Shown here: positions 26,587 to 35,454 of the stretch, in pieces | How the letters are laid out: every line of letters starts with the position of its first letter | How positions within the stretch are numbered: position 1 is the first letter of the stretch | Assembly: GCA_021371855.1 (NCBI GenBank) | Contig: JAJFVL010000055.1 | Coordinates: forward strand, 205,926-269,925 | Reading direction: 5' to 3' | Length of the DNA: 64,000 nucleotides | From: Bacteroidales bacterium | Lineage (GTDB): Bacteria > Bacteroidota > Bacteroidia > Bacteroidales > VadinHA17 | Notes under the pieces: model-generated | Databases searched by the model: none | The model's input: only the letters and a program-made list of their open reading frames with translations | What the model was told of the DNA's origin: nothing | Translations under genes and position numbers: made by a program

Positions 26587-27228
26587 ATGGATCCTTCAAA
26601 AAATATATATAAATACGAGCGCAAAGAAGTTGCCACATTTATGAGGCGACTTTATGACCGTGAACTCACTACCATATCCGGAGGGAATATCAGTTTACGT
26701 ATTACAAACCAGATAATCCTGATCACACCATCTGCAACCGACAAGGGCAGAATGAAATGGAAAGAGATTGGCATCAGCACGATTTTCGGGGAAAATCTCA
26801 CTCCTGATCTAAAACCATCGATCGAACTTAACATGCACCTTTCAATTTATAAAAAGAAGAAAGATGTTATGGCTATTATTCACGCTCACCCTGTTTATGC
26901 TTCTTCCTTCACGGCTATGAAATGCAAAATCAATACCTGTCTTACATCTGAAGCATGTGCAATACTTGGCGATCCCGTTGTGGTACCCTATGCACTTATG
27001 GGAACGACAGAACTTGCCAATCTTGCTGCTGAGAACATTATGATTTCTGACATACTTCTTCTTGAGAACCATGGTATTCTGGCTGCAGGCTCCAGCCTTC
27101 TGCAGGCCTTCGATAAGGTTGAAGTACTTGAAAGTGCCGCTAAGATGACTGTCATAACTGAAATGTTAAATAAGATAAGCCCGCTCAGTAAATCAAGAGT
27201 ACTCCAAATTAAAAAGTTATTCCGATGA
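26587..27228 (+). CDS. class II aldolase (fuculose-1-phosphate aldolase-like)
   Basis: This is a 213-residue class II aldolase/adducin-fold protein. ISGGNISLRI forms the phosphate loop, Glu is in PSIELNMHLSIY, the zinc histidines are in IIHAHPVYASSF, and the last is in LLENHGILAAG. Relatives cleave ketose-1-phosphates to dihydroxyacetone phosphate and an aldehyde, or act as decarboxylases or epimerases. The residues fit a metal-dependent aldolase best, close to L-fuculose-1-phosphate aldolase. Its stop overlaps the start of the next gene in an ATGA arrangement, so expression is coupled. Confidence 0.85.
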   Translation: MDPSKNIYKYERKEVATFMRRLYDRELTTISGGNISLRITNQIILITPSATDKGRMKWKEIGISTIFGENLTPDLKPSIELNMHLSIYKKKKDVMAIIHAHPVYASSFTAMKCKINTCLTSEACAILGDPVVVPYALMGTTELANLAAENIMISDILLLENHGILAAGSSLLQAFDKVEVLESAAKMTVITEMLNKISPLSKSRVLQIKKLFR

Positions 27229-27869
27229 TAAACGGTGTGCTTTTCGATATGGATGGTGTGCTGGTTGATTCTGAAGCTTTTATATGCCAGGCTGCAATAA
27301 TGATGTTCAGCGAACTCGGGTTCATGGTGCAGCCTGATGATTTTAAACCTTTCATAGGAACGGGAGAAAACAGGTATATAGGTGGAGTTGCTGAAAAATA
27401 TGGTGCTAAAATAAATATTGATGTCGCTAAAGCAAGAACATATGAGATATACAGGTCGATTGTCAGAAAGAAATTATCTGCGCTCCCTGGGTCTCATGAG
27501 TTTATCGCGAAATGCCGTAATAAAGGCCTTAAGATGGCTCTTGCTACCAGTGCCGATAAGGTAAAAATGGAGATAAACCTTATGGAAATCGGACTTCCTC
27601 CCGAAACTTTTAATTCAATTATTACAGGGCTGGATGTTGAGAAAAAGAAGCCTTTTCCGGATATTTATATAAAAGCTGCCGGAAGCATTGGGTTGAAACC
27701 ACATGAATGTCTTGTTGTGGAAGATGCTGTAAATGGCATAAAAGCCGGTAAATCAGCCGGATGCAAATGCCTCGCTATAACATCTTCTTTTGACTCATCA
27801 TTCCTTTCCGAAGCAGACTGGATCTGTGATTCGCTGCTTAATGCCCCGGATGAAGTTTTGAATTGGTAA
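27225..27869 (+). CDS. HAD phosphatase/phosphoglucomutase-like
   Basis: This is a 214-residue HAD protein of the beta-phosphoglucomutase/glycerol-phosphatase group. Motif I is LFDMDGVLVDS (Asp8, Asp10), motif II is ATSAD, motif III is KKKPFPDIY, and VEDAVNGIKAGKSAG carries the acidic pair. It would act on a sugar phosphate or on an aldolase product. It starts within the 3' end of the aldolase gene (4-bp overlap), the closest coupling in the operon. Phosphatase or mutase cannot be told apart by motif alone. Confidence 0.82.
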   Translation: MINGVLFDMDGVLVDSEAFICQAAIMMFSELGFMVQPDDFKPFIGTGENRYIGGVAEKYGAKINIDVAKARTYEIYRSIVRKKLSALPGSHEFIAKCRNKGLKMALATSADKVKMEINLMEIGLPPETFNSIITGLDVEKKKPFPDIYIKAAGSIGLKPHECLVVEDAVNGIKAGKSAGCKCLAITSSFDSSFLSEADWICDSLLNAPDEVLNW

Positions 27870-27987
27870 CACTCTAAATGTGACAATATTAAATACAGGA
27901 CATCACTACAATCAGACATAAAAGTTTCCGAACCTGCATGTGGTGCCTGCATTAATGGTATTTTAAAGAAACAATTAAACTTAATAA

Positions 27988-29241
27988 ATGAAGAATTATC
28001 TTTCAGAGTTTCCCTCTTATGGATCACTGATAAAAGAAATGCAGGGATTCTCTTTCCCGAAGTATCGCGAAGCAAACGGGCACATTCATACCCCCTATTC
28101 CTTCAGCGCATTTTCTGATATGGATACCATTTTTAAAATGGCTTCCGATGAGAAAATTGCAGCACTTGGGATAAACGATTTCTTTGTTACGGATGGCTAT
28201 GATGCATTCTGCGAAGGTTGTCTGAAGAATAATGTATTTCCTCTTTTCAATATCGAGTTTATAGGTCTTCTTAAGGAGGAACAAAAAAAAGGTATCAGAA
28301 TAAATGATCCTAATAATCCTGGCAGGGTATATTTCAGCGGTAAAGGTCTTGATTATCCTTTTCATACAGGATTAATACAGAAAATGCAGCTGAAAAGTGT
28401 AATAAAAGAGAGTCAGGTTCAGATAAAGGCTATGATCAGTAAACTCAATAAACTGACCGAACCTGAAAATCCATCTCTTTCACTTTCTTACGAAACAATT
28501 AAAAAAAGATTTGCTCACGATCTGGTGCGTGAGCGCCATATAGCCAAAGCATTGAGGGTCCTTGCTGTTGAGAATTTTTCAACACCGGAAGAACAGCTTC
28601 ATTTTATTGAGACGCTGTATGGTGGTAAAAAATCAAAAAACGGTATGTCCGACACATCGGCTCTTGAAAACGAAATACGTTCAAACCTTCTCAAAAGCGG
28701 AGGAGCAGCGTTTGTCGAAGAAGATGCAAGCTCTTTCCTCGAGCTGAAGAAGATCATTAAAATCATAATTAAAGCAGGTGGAATACCTTGTTACCCGGTT
28801 CTGCTTGATGATCCTTCAGGTAAATGCACCGAATTTGAAACTGATCCTGAAAAGCTTTATACATCATTGACAAAATTAGGAATAGAGTGCATTGAGCTGA
28901 TCCCGGGAAGAAATGATTTTAATATTCTGAAGGGTTTTGTTGAATTCTTTCATAATAAAGGATTTATAATAACTTTTGGAACTGAACACAATGCTCCCCA
29001 GATGATACCGTTGACGGTTTCGGCAAGAGGCTCGAAGCCTCTTGATGATTCGTTAAAAACGATAGCCTGGGAAGGTGCCTGTATTATTGCCGCTCATCAG
29101 TATCTGAGAGCGGATGGCAGACAAGGTTATGTTTTACCCGATGGAACCCATTGTGTAGAACAAAAGAACGATCTGAAAAACCTTGGACAATTAGTCATTG
29201 AATACTTTTTAAACAAACGCCAGCATGAAACCGGAAATTAA
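27988..29241 (+). CDS. PHP-domain-like metal-dependent phosphoesterase
   Basis: This is a 417-residue protein. The N-terminus has the PHP signature NGHIHTPYSFSAF with His32 and His34, followed by FNIEFIGLL and a C-terminal TFGTEHNAPQMIP that can supply metal ligands. The middle (about 140-250) is charged and helical and unlike the DNA polymerase or histidinol-phosphatase forms. PHP proteins hydrolyse phosphoesters with two or three metal ions. It lies between a HAD phosphatase and an aldolase/dehydrogenase and overlaps the latter by 17 bp, so a role in the same pathway is likely, but no substrate can be inferred. Confidence 0.65.
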   Translation: MKNYLSEFPSYGSLIKEMQGFSFPKYREANGHIHTPYSFSAFSDMDTIFKMASDEKIAALGINDFFVTDGYDAFCEGCLKNNVFPLFNIEFIGLLKEEQKKGIRINDPNNPGRVYFSGKGLDYPFHTGLIQKMQLKSVIKESQVQIKAMISKLNKLTEPENPSLSLSYETIKKRFAHDLVRERHIAKALRVLAVENFSTPEEQLHFIETLYGGKKSKNGMSDTSALENEIRSNLLKSGGAAFVEEDASSFLELKKIIKIIIKAGGIPCYPVLLDDPSGKCTEFETDPEKLYTSLTKLGIECIELIPGRNDFNILKGFVEFFHNKGFIITFGTEHNAPQMIPLTVSARGSKPLDDSLKTIAWEGACIIAAHQYLRADGRQGYVLPDGTHCVEQKNDLKNLGQLVIEYFLNKRQHETGN

Positions 29242-31198
29242 AGAACTAATCGAAATATCAAAGTACTACGGAAGCAATAAGGAATATGTTATTGCAGGGG
29301 GAGGGAACACCTCATTCAAAGATGAAGAGACCATCTGGATCAAAGCAAGCGGACAATCGCTGGCTGAACTTACGGAAGAGGGTCTTGTTGCTTTAAACAG
29401 GGAAAAACTCCATGAAATTGGGTTGAAAATATATTCCGACAACCCAACCGAAAGGGAAGATCAGGTTAAGACTGATATGTTCAACAGCATTCTCGATCCC
29501 GAAAAAAACAGGCGTCCGTCGGTAGAGACATCGCTGCATGAGGTCATCCGGTATAAATATGTCGTTCACCTTCACCCCACCCTGATTAACGGCCTATTAT
29601 GCAGCAGGAATGCAAAGAATTTAACTTTTAAGTTGTTTGGTGAGAGTGTCCTGTTTGTACCATATACCGATCCGGGTTATACACTCTTTAAAAAACTGGA
29701 TTCAGAAATAAAATTATACCGTGAGAAGTTCTCGCACGACCCTAAGATAATATTCCTTGAAAACCATGGTTCTTTCATTGGGGCTGATACTACAGAAGAG
29801 ATAAAGAATATTTACAGCGACATTATTCAGAAGATCGGAGCTCAGCTACCCTCGATCCCTGAAGTTACGCAACTTCCATATAACCCATTGTTAAACAAGG
29901 TTCTTCCCCGTCTGCGTATGCTTTTATCCGGAGAACAACCCGGTGTGATAAGGTTTCGTAACAATTCCCTTATTGCCGGATTCTATCAGAATGAGCGGGA
30001 GTTTCAAAAAATCTCCCTGCCGCTAACACCCGATATGATTGTTTATTGCAAAACAAGGTATATGTATATCGAACAATCATCAACAGCCGAAAAGATTCTC
30101 GATTCTTTCCGTTATCAGTTGCCTCGTTTTGTAAATGAATATGGCTTTTTGCCAAAAGTCATTTTAATAAAGGATATGGGCGTGTTCGCAATTTCCGAAA
30201 GCTGCGGATCAGCCGAAGCAATTCTTGATGTTTATGAGGATCTTGCCAGGATCAGTTTCTATGCTTCCGGCTGCGGAGGCATCAAATTCCTTACCCGGGA
30301 ACAGATATCCTTCATTGATCACTGGGAAGTTGAAAACTACAGAAGGAAAGTTTCACAGTCAACCGGTTCTGGTAATAAGCTGAATAATAAAATTGCAATA
30401 GTCACCGGAGGAGCCCAGGGTTTCGGAGCAGGAATTGCAGAGGCGCTTTTTTCGCTAAACATTAATATTGTGATCGCTGATATGAACGAGGAAACAGGCA
30501 ATTCTTTCGTTTCCAGGTTAACATCCAAAAGAACATCCTCCAAAGCAATCTTTATTAAAACAAATGTTGCTGATCCGGCCTCGGTAAAAGATCTTATAAT
30601 CTCAACTGTAAAAGAGTTTGGAGGTCTTGATCTGATGATAAGCAATGCCGGTGTATTGAGAGCCGGCGGACTTGATGAAATGGACCCTGAAGTATTTTCG
30701 AGAACCACTAATGTAAACTACAACGGTTATTTCCATTGTGCAAAATACGCTTCAGAAGTAATGAAACTTCAGAACAATGAAAATCCTGAATATTTTACCG
30801 ATATAATCCAGATCAATTCAAAATCGGGTATCAGGGGAAGTAACCGCAATTTTGCTTATGCCGGATCAAAATTCGGAGGGATAGGGCTTACTCAGTCATT
30901 TGCTCTTGAACTTGCCCCGTTCAGGATAAAGGTGAACTCTATCTGCCCCGGAAATTTTTTAGATGGACCATTATGGTCCGACCCGAAAAACGGACTGTTT
31001 GTCCAATACCTAAAAGCTGGTAAAGTTCCAGGAGCAAAAACTATCTCTGATGTAAGACAATATTATGAGAACCAGGTCCCTTTGAAAAGAGGTTGTAAGC
31101 TGGAAGATGTTATCAAGGCACTCCTTTATATTGTTGACCAGGAGTACGAAACCGGACAGGCTGTTCCGGTTACGGGTGGACAGGTGATGCTGGGATAG
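29225..31198 (+). CDS. bifunctional class II aldolase / short-chain dehydrogenase
   Basis: This is a 657-residue fusion. The N-terminal class II aldolase (about 1-370) has AGGGNTSFKD, the Glu of SVETSLHEVIRY, zinc histidines in VVHLHPTLIN and in LENHGSFIG. The C-terminal SDR (about 385-655) has the NAD loop KIAIVTGGAQGFGAGIA and YAGSKFGG with the YxxxK pair. This is the layout of rhamnulose-1-phosphate aldolase/lactaldehyde dehydrogenase (RhaD/RhaEW type). The fusion would cleave a deoxy-ketose phosphate and oxidise or reduce the aldehyde. No rhamnose isomerase or kinase of the RhaB type is nearby, so the sugar is open. It begins inside the end of the PHP gene. Confidence 0.85.
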   Translation: MKPEIKELIEISKYYGSNKEYVIAGGGNTSFKDEETIWIKASGQSLAELTEEGLVALNREKLHEIGLKIYSDNPTEREDQVKTDMFNSILDPEKNRRPSVETSLHEVIRYKYVVHLHPTLINGLLCSRNAKNLTFKLFGESVLFVPYTDPGYTLFKKLDSEIKLYREKFSHDPKIIFLENHGSFIGADTTEEIKNIYSDIIQKIGAQLPSIPEVTQLPYNPLLNKVLPRLRMLLSGEQPGVIRFRNNSLIAGFYQNEREFQKISLPLTPDMIVYCKTRYMYIEQSSTAEKILDSFRYQLPRFVNEYGFLPKVILIKDMGVFAISESCGSAEAILDVYEDLARISFYASGCGGIKFLTREQISFIDHWEVENYRRKVSQSTGSGNKLNNKIAIVTGGAQGFGAGIAEALFSLNINIVIADMNEETGNSFVSRLTSKRTSSKAIFIKTNVADPASVKDLIISTVKEFGGLDLMISNAGVLRAGGLDEMDPEVFSRTTNVNYNGYFHCAKYASEVMKLQNNENPEYFTDIIQINSKSGIRGSNRNFAYAGSKFGGIGLTQSFALELAPFRIKVNSICPGNFLDGPLWSDPKNGLFVQYLKAGKVPGAKTISDVRQYYENQVPLKRGCKLEDVIKALLYIVDQEYETGQAVPVTGGQVMLG

Positions 31199-31307
31199 GC
31201 GAAAGGAAAAAGGGAAAAAGGAAGAGTGGAAACAGGAGTCCGGAAACGAAAGACTCCATGTCACTAAATGAATAACTCAGTGTTACCTCGTGTAAAAAAA
31301 GAAAAAA

Positions 31308-31360
31308 GAACTTACACAGAGGAAATCCGGAGATGCCACGGAGAGGCACAGAGAAGAAAA
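31308..31360. repeat. degenerate CACAGAGG-type intergenic repeat
   Basis: The stretch contains CACAGAGG, CACGGAGAGG and GCACAGAG in a row, a pattern found scattered in intergenic DNA of this phylum. It lies in the leader of the dehydrogenase gene and artificially extends its frame upstream. No function is evident. Confidence 0.3.
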
Positions 31361-31387
31361 TCAGATAATATTAAAAGAAAAACAGAA

Positions 31388-32650
31388 ATGAAAACAAAAG
31401 CAGTAAGAATACATGGGAAGAAAGATCTCCGGCTTGAAGAATTTGAACTTCCTGAATTAAAGGATGATGAGATCCTGGCACATGTTATTTCTGACAGTAT
31501 TTGTATGTCGTCATATAAAGCATCATTACAGGGCTCTGATCATAAGCGGGTTCCCAATGATGTCGATATAAACCCGACTATCATCGGACACGAATTTTCA
31601 GGTATAATAATGGAGGTGGGGAAAAAATGGCAGCATAAATTCAAAGCCGGTCAGAAATTTTCGATACAACCTGCAATGAGCCAGACCGGAACTCTTGATG
31701 CTCCCGGATATTCATTCCGCTATATTGGGGGAGATGCAACTTATGTCGTAATCCCATCCATCGTAATGGAAGCCGATTGCCTTCTTCCCTATGACGGGGA
31801 AGCATTCTTCCCTGCATCACTTTCTGAACCGATGTCATGCATTGTAGGGACATTCCATGCCATCTACCATACTACTCCCGGAACATATAAACATGAAATG
31901 GGTATACGAAAGGGAGGAAAAATGGCAATTCTTGCAGGTGTCGGGCCAATGGGGCTGGGAGCTATCGATTATGCATTACACCAGGAAAGGAAACCTTCAT
32001 TTCTTGTTGTTACTGATATTGATGATAATCGCCTTGCCAGAGCCTCTTCTATTTTCACCCCCGAAAAAGCTGAAAACGAAGGGATAAAACTGATATATGT
32101 CAATACGGCAAAAGTAAATGATCCTGTTAAACATTTACGCGATCTGTCTGACGGAACGGGATATGACGATGTTATAGTGTTTGCTCCGGTAAAATCCGTT
32201 GTTGAGCAGGGAGATGCAATCCTCGGATTCGAAGGGTGCCTTAATTTTTTTGCAGGTCCTACAGATACTGAATTCAAGGCTGAATTCAACTTCTATAATG
32301 TACACTATGCATTCACCCATATTGTTGGCACATCAGGCGGCAACACAGACGATATGCGCGAATCGTTAAAACTCATGTCAGAAGGAAAAATAAATCCGGC
32401 AGTTATGATAACCCATGTCGGGGGACTTGATGCCGTGGTTGACACTACGTTAAACCTTCCTCATATCCCGGGAGGAAAAAAACTCATTTACACAAATATC
32501 TCCATGCCTCTTGTTGCACTTAGGGATCTTGGCGAGTTGGGTAAAAATGATCCTTTCTATGCAGGGCTATATGAGATTGTTACAAAAAACGATTTTATAT
32601 GGTCCCTTGAAGCTGAAAAATACCTTCTGACAAACGCCAAACCGATCTGA
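31388..32650 (+). CDS. zinc-type alcohol dehydrogenase, sorbose-1-phosphate reductase-like
   Basis: The ATG at 31388 (MKTKAVRIHGKKDLRLEEFE) gives 420 residues; 40 further codons upstream are repeat-derived sequence and are not counted. It is a medium-chain dehydrogenase with the catalytic Cys in DSICMSSYKAS, the GHEFSGIIMEVG block, and a Rossmann loop LAGVGPMGLGAIDYAL. The four-Cys structural zinc lobe is absent, as in SorE-type L-sorbose-1-phosphate reductases. It would interconvert a keto sugar phosphate and a polyol phosphate. It is 190 bp after the aldolase/SDR gene and is the last plus-strand gene before the PfkB kinase. Confidence 0.75.
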   Translation: MKTKAVRIHGKKDLRLEEFELPELKDDEILAHVISDSICMSSYKASLQGSDHKRVPNDVDINPTIIGHEFSGIIMEVGKKWQHKFKAGQKFSIQPAMSQTGTLDAPGYSFRYIGGDATYVVIPSIVMEADCLLPYDGEAFFPASLSEPMSCIVGTFHAIYHTTPGTYKHEMGIRKGGKMAILAGVGPMGLGAIDYALHQERKPSFLVVTDIDDNRLARASSIFTPEKAENEGIKLIYVNTAKVNDPVKHLRDLSDGTGYDDVIVFAPVKSVVEQGDAILGFEGCLNFFAGPTDTEFKAEFNFYNVHYAFTHIVGTSGGNTDDMRESLKLMSEGKINPAVMITHVGGLDAVVDTTLNLPHIPGGKKLIYTNISMPLVALRDLGELGKNDPFYAGLYEIVTKNDFIWSLEAEKYLLTNAKPI

Positions 32651-32665
32651 TTTCAATATATCTTT

Positions 32666-33589
32666 TTACTTATTTTTTTGCTCTTTGGCGAATTCCGGAG
32701 ATATATAGTTTTCGTAGCTTAAGCAGACATGTGTTGCAAAATCGACAGCTGTGGTAATGACTTTTTCCCATTCCTCCCCAGTCATTTTTTCCAGCTGTTC
32801 TTTACGTATATTATTAAGATATATTGAAGTGATCATCCCTGCGTTAAAGTTATCGCCGGCCCCTATTGTACTGACAGGAGTTATCTTCCGAACGGGAAAC
32901 TTTCCTGAAAAAGAGGCCGTCCTTACATAAACTCCTTCGGTATTTGCAGTATATACCAGGCACCTGCAATATTCTTTTACAGCATCCCATGCTTCATCCA
33001 TATTTTTTGCACCAAAAATATTACTGAAATCTTCATCCGATCCTCTGAGCAGACCTGCCATCTGAATATTCTCAACTATCAGTGGTTTAAGCACGTTCAG
33101 CTCTGACAGATGTGTTTTACGGAAATTAGGATCATAAATTATCATTGCGCCGTTTTCTTTTGCGCTATTTATAAACTTCTTAAACTTATCCCTGATCTCC
33201 GGCCAGATTGCAAAAAACGACCCGCACTGAATTATATCGTCTTTATTGACAACAGGAAAATCTATATCGAGACGCTTTCCAGGGAAATCCTTATAAAAAG
33301 TGTAATGGGCATCGTTTTTCTTATCAAGAAACGCCAGTGCAAGTGAGGTGTTCCCATCAGGAAAGTGATATACATGAGAAGAGTCAACGCCATTTTCTTT
33401 TAAAAAATTATCGATCAGTTTCCCGACATCGTCAGAGCCGTATTCGCTTATAAAAGATACCGGTAATCCCATACGCCCGATTGAAACAGCGCTGTTCAGA
33501 ACCGATCCGCCTGCTTTTGCAGCCTGGGGCTGACCATCTTTGAAAATAATATCAAGTACCGTTTCGCCTAATCCGTAAATTTTTCTCAT
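32666..33589 (-). CDS. PfkB-family carbohydrate kinase
   Basis: This is a 307-residue sugar kinase of the ribokinase fold. AGGSVLNSAVSIGRMG is the substrate-side Gly motif, and STIGAGDNFNAG carries the catalytic Asp and anion hole. It is closest in feel to fructokinases or 2-keto-3-deoxygluconate kinases, but specificity cannot be read. It is on the opposite strand, convergent with the sorbose-phosphate-reductase-like gene (15-bp gap) and divergent from the sorbitol-dehydrogenase-like gene (160-bp gap). It may therefore be regulated separately from the operon. Confidence 0.85.
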   Translation of the reverse strand: MRKIYGLGETVLDIIFKDGQPQAAKAGGSVLNSAVSIGRMGLPVSFISEYGSDDVGKLIDNFLKENGVDSSHVYHFPDGNTSLALAFLDKKNDAHYTFYKDFPGKRLDIDFPVVNKDDIIQCGSFFAIWPEIRDKFKKFINSAKENGAMIIYDPNFRKTHLSELNVLKPLIVENIQMAGLLRGSDEDFSNIFGAKNMDEAWDAVKEYCRCLVYTANTEGVYVRTASFSGKFPVRKITPVSTIGAGDNFNAGMITSIYLNNIRKEQLEKMTGEEWEKVITTAVDFATHVCLSYENYISPEFAKEQKNK

Positions 33590-33718
33590 CTGAAATAAGA
33601 TTTTAAATAGTCATGGGGTGAATTTACAATTTTTTTTAAATATATGCTTCAGCATGATACCGGCAGACATCACTTTTGATAAAGGATAAGAAGCACTAGT
33701 TATACATTCAGATATTTT

Positions 33719-33726
33719 TATATTTG
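33719..33726 (+). promoter_or_regulatory. -7 promoter element before zinc dehydrogenase gene
   Basis: TATATTTG is a full TAnnTTTG match, 24 bp before the ATG. No convincing -33 element is seen. Confidence 0.4.
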
Positions 33727-33749
33727 CTTTCAAATTAAATACGAAAATT

Positions 33750-34784
33750 ATGAAAGCAATGATGCTTACAGGGATCAGTCAAATGGAGATGAAAGATATT
33801 CCAGAACCCAAAGTGATAAAATCCAATGATGTAAAAATAAAAATGTCTGTCCTTGGGATCTGTGGATCGGATATCCATTATTACACTTCGGGACAGATCG
33901 GCTCCCAGAAAGTTAAATATCCATTTGCTGTAGGGCACGAAGGAGCAGGTGTTGTTGTTGAAACGGGACCAAAAGTAACCAGGGTTAAACCAGGCGATGT
34001 TATTGCGGTTGATCCTGCTATGCCATGCTGGAAATGCGATCAGTGCAGAGTTGGAAGACATCACACATGCCGCAATCTCAGATTTCTGGGTTGCCCGGGA
34101 CAAGCTGAAGGATGCCTGATGGAATATATTGTCATGCCTGAAGAAAGCTGTTACCCCCTTGCCGGAAAATTGACAGCCGATCATGGTTCAATTTCCGAAC
34201 CTCTAGCCATCGGGGTATATGCAGTTAGAAAATCAGGTGATATAAAAGGGCTGAACATTGGCATATTCGGTTTTGGACCTATCGGAATGAGTGTAATGCT
34301 TGCTGCAAAAGCACAGAAAGCAGCAAATATATATGTTACAGATAAGATTGATCCACGTCTTGCTATTGCATCAAAAGAAAAAGCAGCCGGTACATTCAAT
34401 ACGCTGAAAGAAAATATTTCAGAAAAGATCAAGCAGCAAGAGAATCTAGGACTTGATATTGTATTTGAATGTTGCGGCCAGCAGGAAGCTTTCGACCAGG
34501 CTATCGAAGTTCTTAAACCTGGTGGCAAACTGGTTGTGGTAGGGATTCCCGAATTCAACCGATGGTCGATGGCGGTGGACGATACTCGTCGTAAAGAAAT
34601 ATCTCTCCAGTTTATCAGACGGCAGGTGGGCTGCGTGGAAGATTCTCTTGAGATGATGAAAAGCGGAATAATAAACGTTGATAATATGATTACACACAGA
34701 TTCCCGTTCGACCGCACCAAAGAGGCTTTCGACCTGGTAGCCGGTTATCACGACGGAGTGATGAAGGCTATGATATATTTTTGA
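33750..34784 (+). CDS. zinc-dependent polyol/threonine-type dehydrogenase
   Basis: This is a 344-residue medium-chain dehydrogenase. The catalytic zinc site is in GICGSDIHYYTSGQIG (Cys) and AVGHEGAGVVVETG (His, Glu). The structural zinc lobe has four Cys in MPCWKCDQCRVGRHHTC, and the NAD loop is GIFGFGPIGMSVMLA. The HYY segment after CGSDI is typical of sorbitol/xylitol dehydrogenases. It would oxidise a polyol or secondary alcohol at the top of a sugar route, consistent with the kinase and aldolases next to it. It has its own likely -7 element. Confidence 0.83.
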   Translation: MKAMMLTGISQMEMKDIPEPKVIKSNDVKIKMSVLGICGSDIHYYTSGQIGSQKVKYPFAVGHEGAGVVVETGPKVTRVKPGDVIAVDPAMPCWKCDQCRVGRHHTCRNLRFLGCPGQAEGCLMEYIVMPEESCYPLAGKLTADHGSISEPLAIGVYAVRKSGDIKGLNIGIFGFGPIGMSVMLAAKAQKAANIYVTDKIDPRLAIASKEKAAGTFNTLKENISEKIKQQENLGLDIVFECCGQQEAFDQAIEVLKPGGKLVVVGIPEFNRWSMAVDDTRRKEISLQFIRRQVGCVEDSLEMMKSGIINVDNMITHRFPFDRTKEAFDLVAGYHDGVMKAMIYF

Positions 34785-34957
34785 TTCTTATCTGAAATCA
34801 AAATCAATATTCATTTTAGAAATTATTGAAGCCTGGTAAAAATCAATATGAATACCTGAAATTCAGAATTATAAATCTTTATTTATTGATTTTCAATCAA
34901 TTAAAACATTCTGACAAAATTTTTCAATAATTATTGTGTTAAAAAAATAAAAATTGC

Positions 34958-34988
34958 TTGTAATTAATATTTATCTTCTTTAGTTTTG
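34958..34988 (+). promoter_or_regulatory. putative distal promoter of PUL
   Basis: TTG (34958-34960) is followed after 20 bp by TAGTTTTG (34981-34988), a full -7 match. An alternative start lies between the two palindromes, at TAGTTTTA (35215-35222), with a poorer -33. Confidence 0.4.
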
Positions 34989-35179
34989 TTTCAACCGTTC
35001 TTTGTTATTTAGTTCGACCCTTGGATGCTCCTGATCAGACATCTGTAAATAACATAGATACAGCCACATACCCTAACCTAAGTGATGAAGATATTAATTT
35101 TCATAGTAGTTTTATTTTTAATTGCTCTGTATTCCCGATGCAAGGAATATGAAATTTTGTTGTTTTTTATGTATATCCA

Positions 35180-35200
35180 CCCGTTAACGTTAACATTATT
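35180..35200. promoter_or_regulatory. LacI-type operator candidate, copy 1
   Basis: The 21-bp unit contains GTTAACGTTAAC, a perfect 12-bp palindrome with a central CG as in LacI-family operators. It is identical to the unit at 35243-35263. Confidence 0.6.
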
Positions 35201-35242
35201 CACTAAGTATAATATAGTTTTAAGCATTTTCATGTCTGCTAT

Positions 35243-35263
35243 CCCGTTAACGTTAACATTATT
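35243..35263. promoter_or_regulatory. LacI-type operator candidate, copy 2
   Basis: An exact second copy of the 21-bp unit lies 63 bp downstream, which is six helical turns. The pair flanks a -7-like TAGTTTTA, consistent with repression or looping. No LacI-family gene lies in the window. Confidence 0.6.
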
Positions 35264-35454
35264 AGTATCAGTGAAAGAGAATGAATTACAGTATTTGAAT
35301 AATTTTTCTCCCCTGTTCTATCTGGCTAAAAAGAAATCAATTAATAAATATCATAAACTAAAATAATTCAAATATGCAAAAACCTAAATCCTATTATTTT
35401 AACAAGTTAAGATTTGATTGTTATTTATTTTTTTAACCCTAAACCTTTACTCTT

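Larger units (their letters stand above)
34785..35454. other. long leader/intergenic region upstream of PUL
   Basis: This 670-bp AT-rich stretch separates the catabolic cluster from the SusC-like gene. It holds a hairpin-forming ATTGATT-TTC-AATCAAT (34885-34901), a promoter candidate (34958-34988), and two 21-bp direct repeats with 12-bp palindromes (35180-35200, 35243-35263). An open frame of 94 codons at 35082-35366 spans the repeats, but its protein is composition-driven and not convincing. An AACAAGTTAAGA at 35401-35412 repeats a 12-mer from the dehydrogenase operon leader (21831-21842). Confidence 0.5.

Noticed and set aside
31268..31387. N-terminal extension of the sorbose-phosphate-reductase-like gene
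   Set aside because: The extra 40 codons come from a CACAGAGG-type intergenic repeat; the family start fits the ATG at 31388.
34885..34901. ATTGATT-TTC-AATCAAT hairpin as terminator of the polyol dehydrogenase gene
   Set aside because: It lacks a T run and is about 100 bp downstream; kept only as a structure note.
35082..35366. Small 94-codon open frame upstream of SusC
   Set aside because: It is AT-rich and hydrophobic by composition, spans two operator repeats and lies in a leader; no coding signature or homology is evident.
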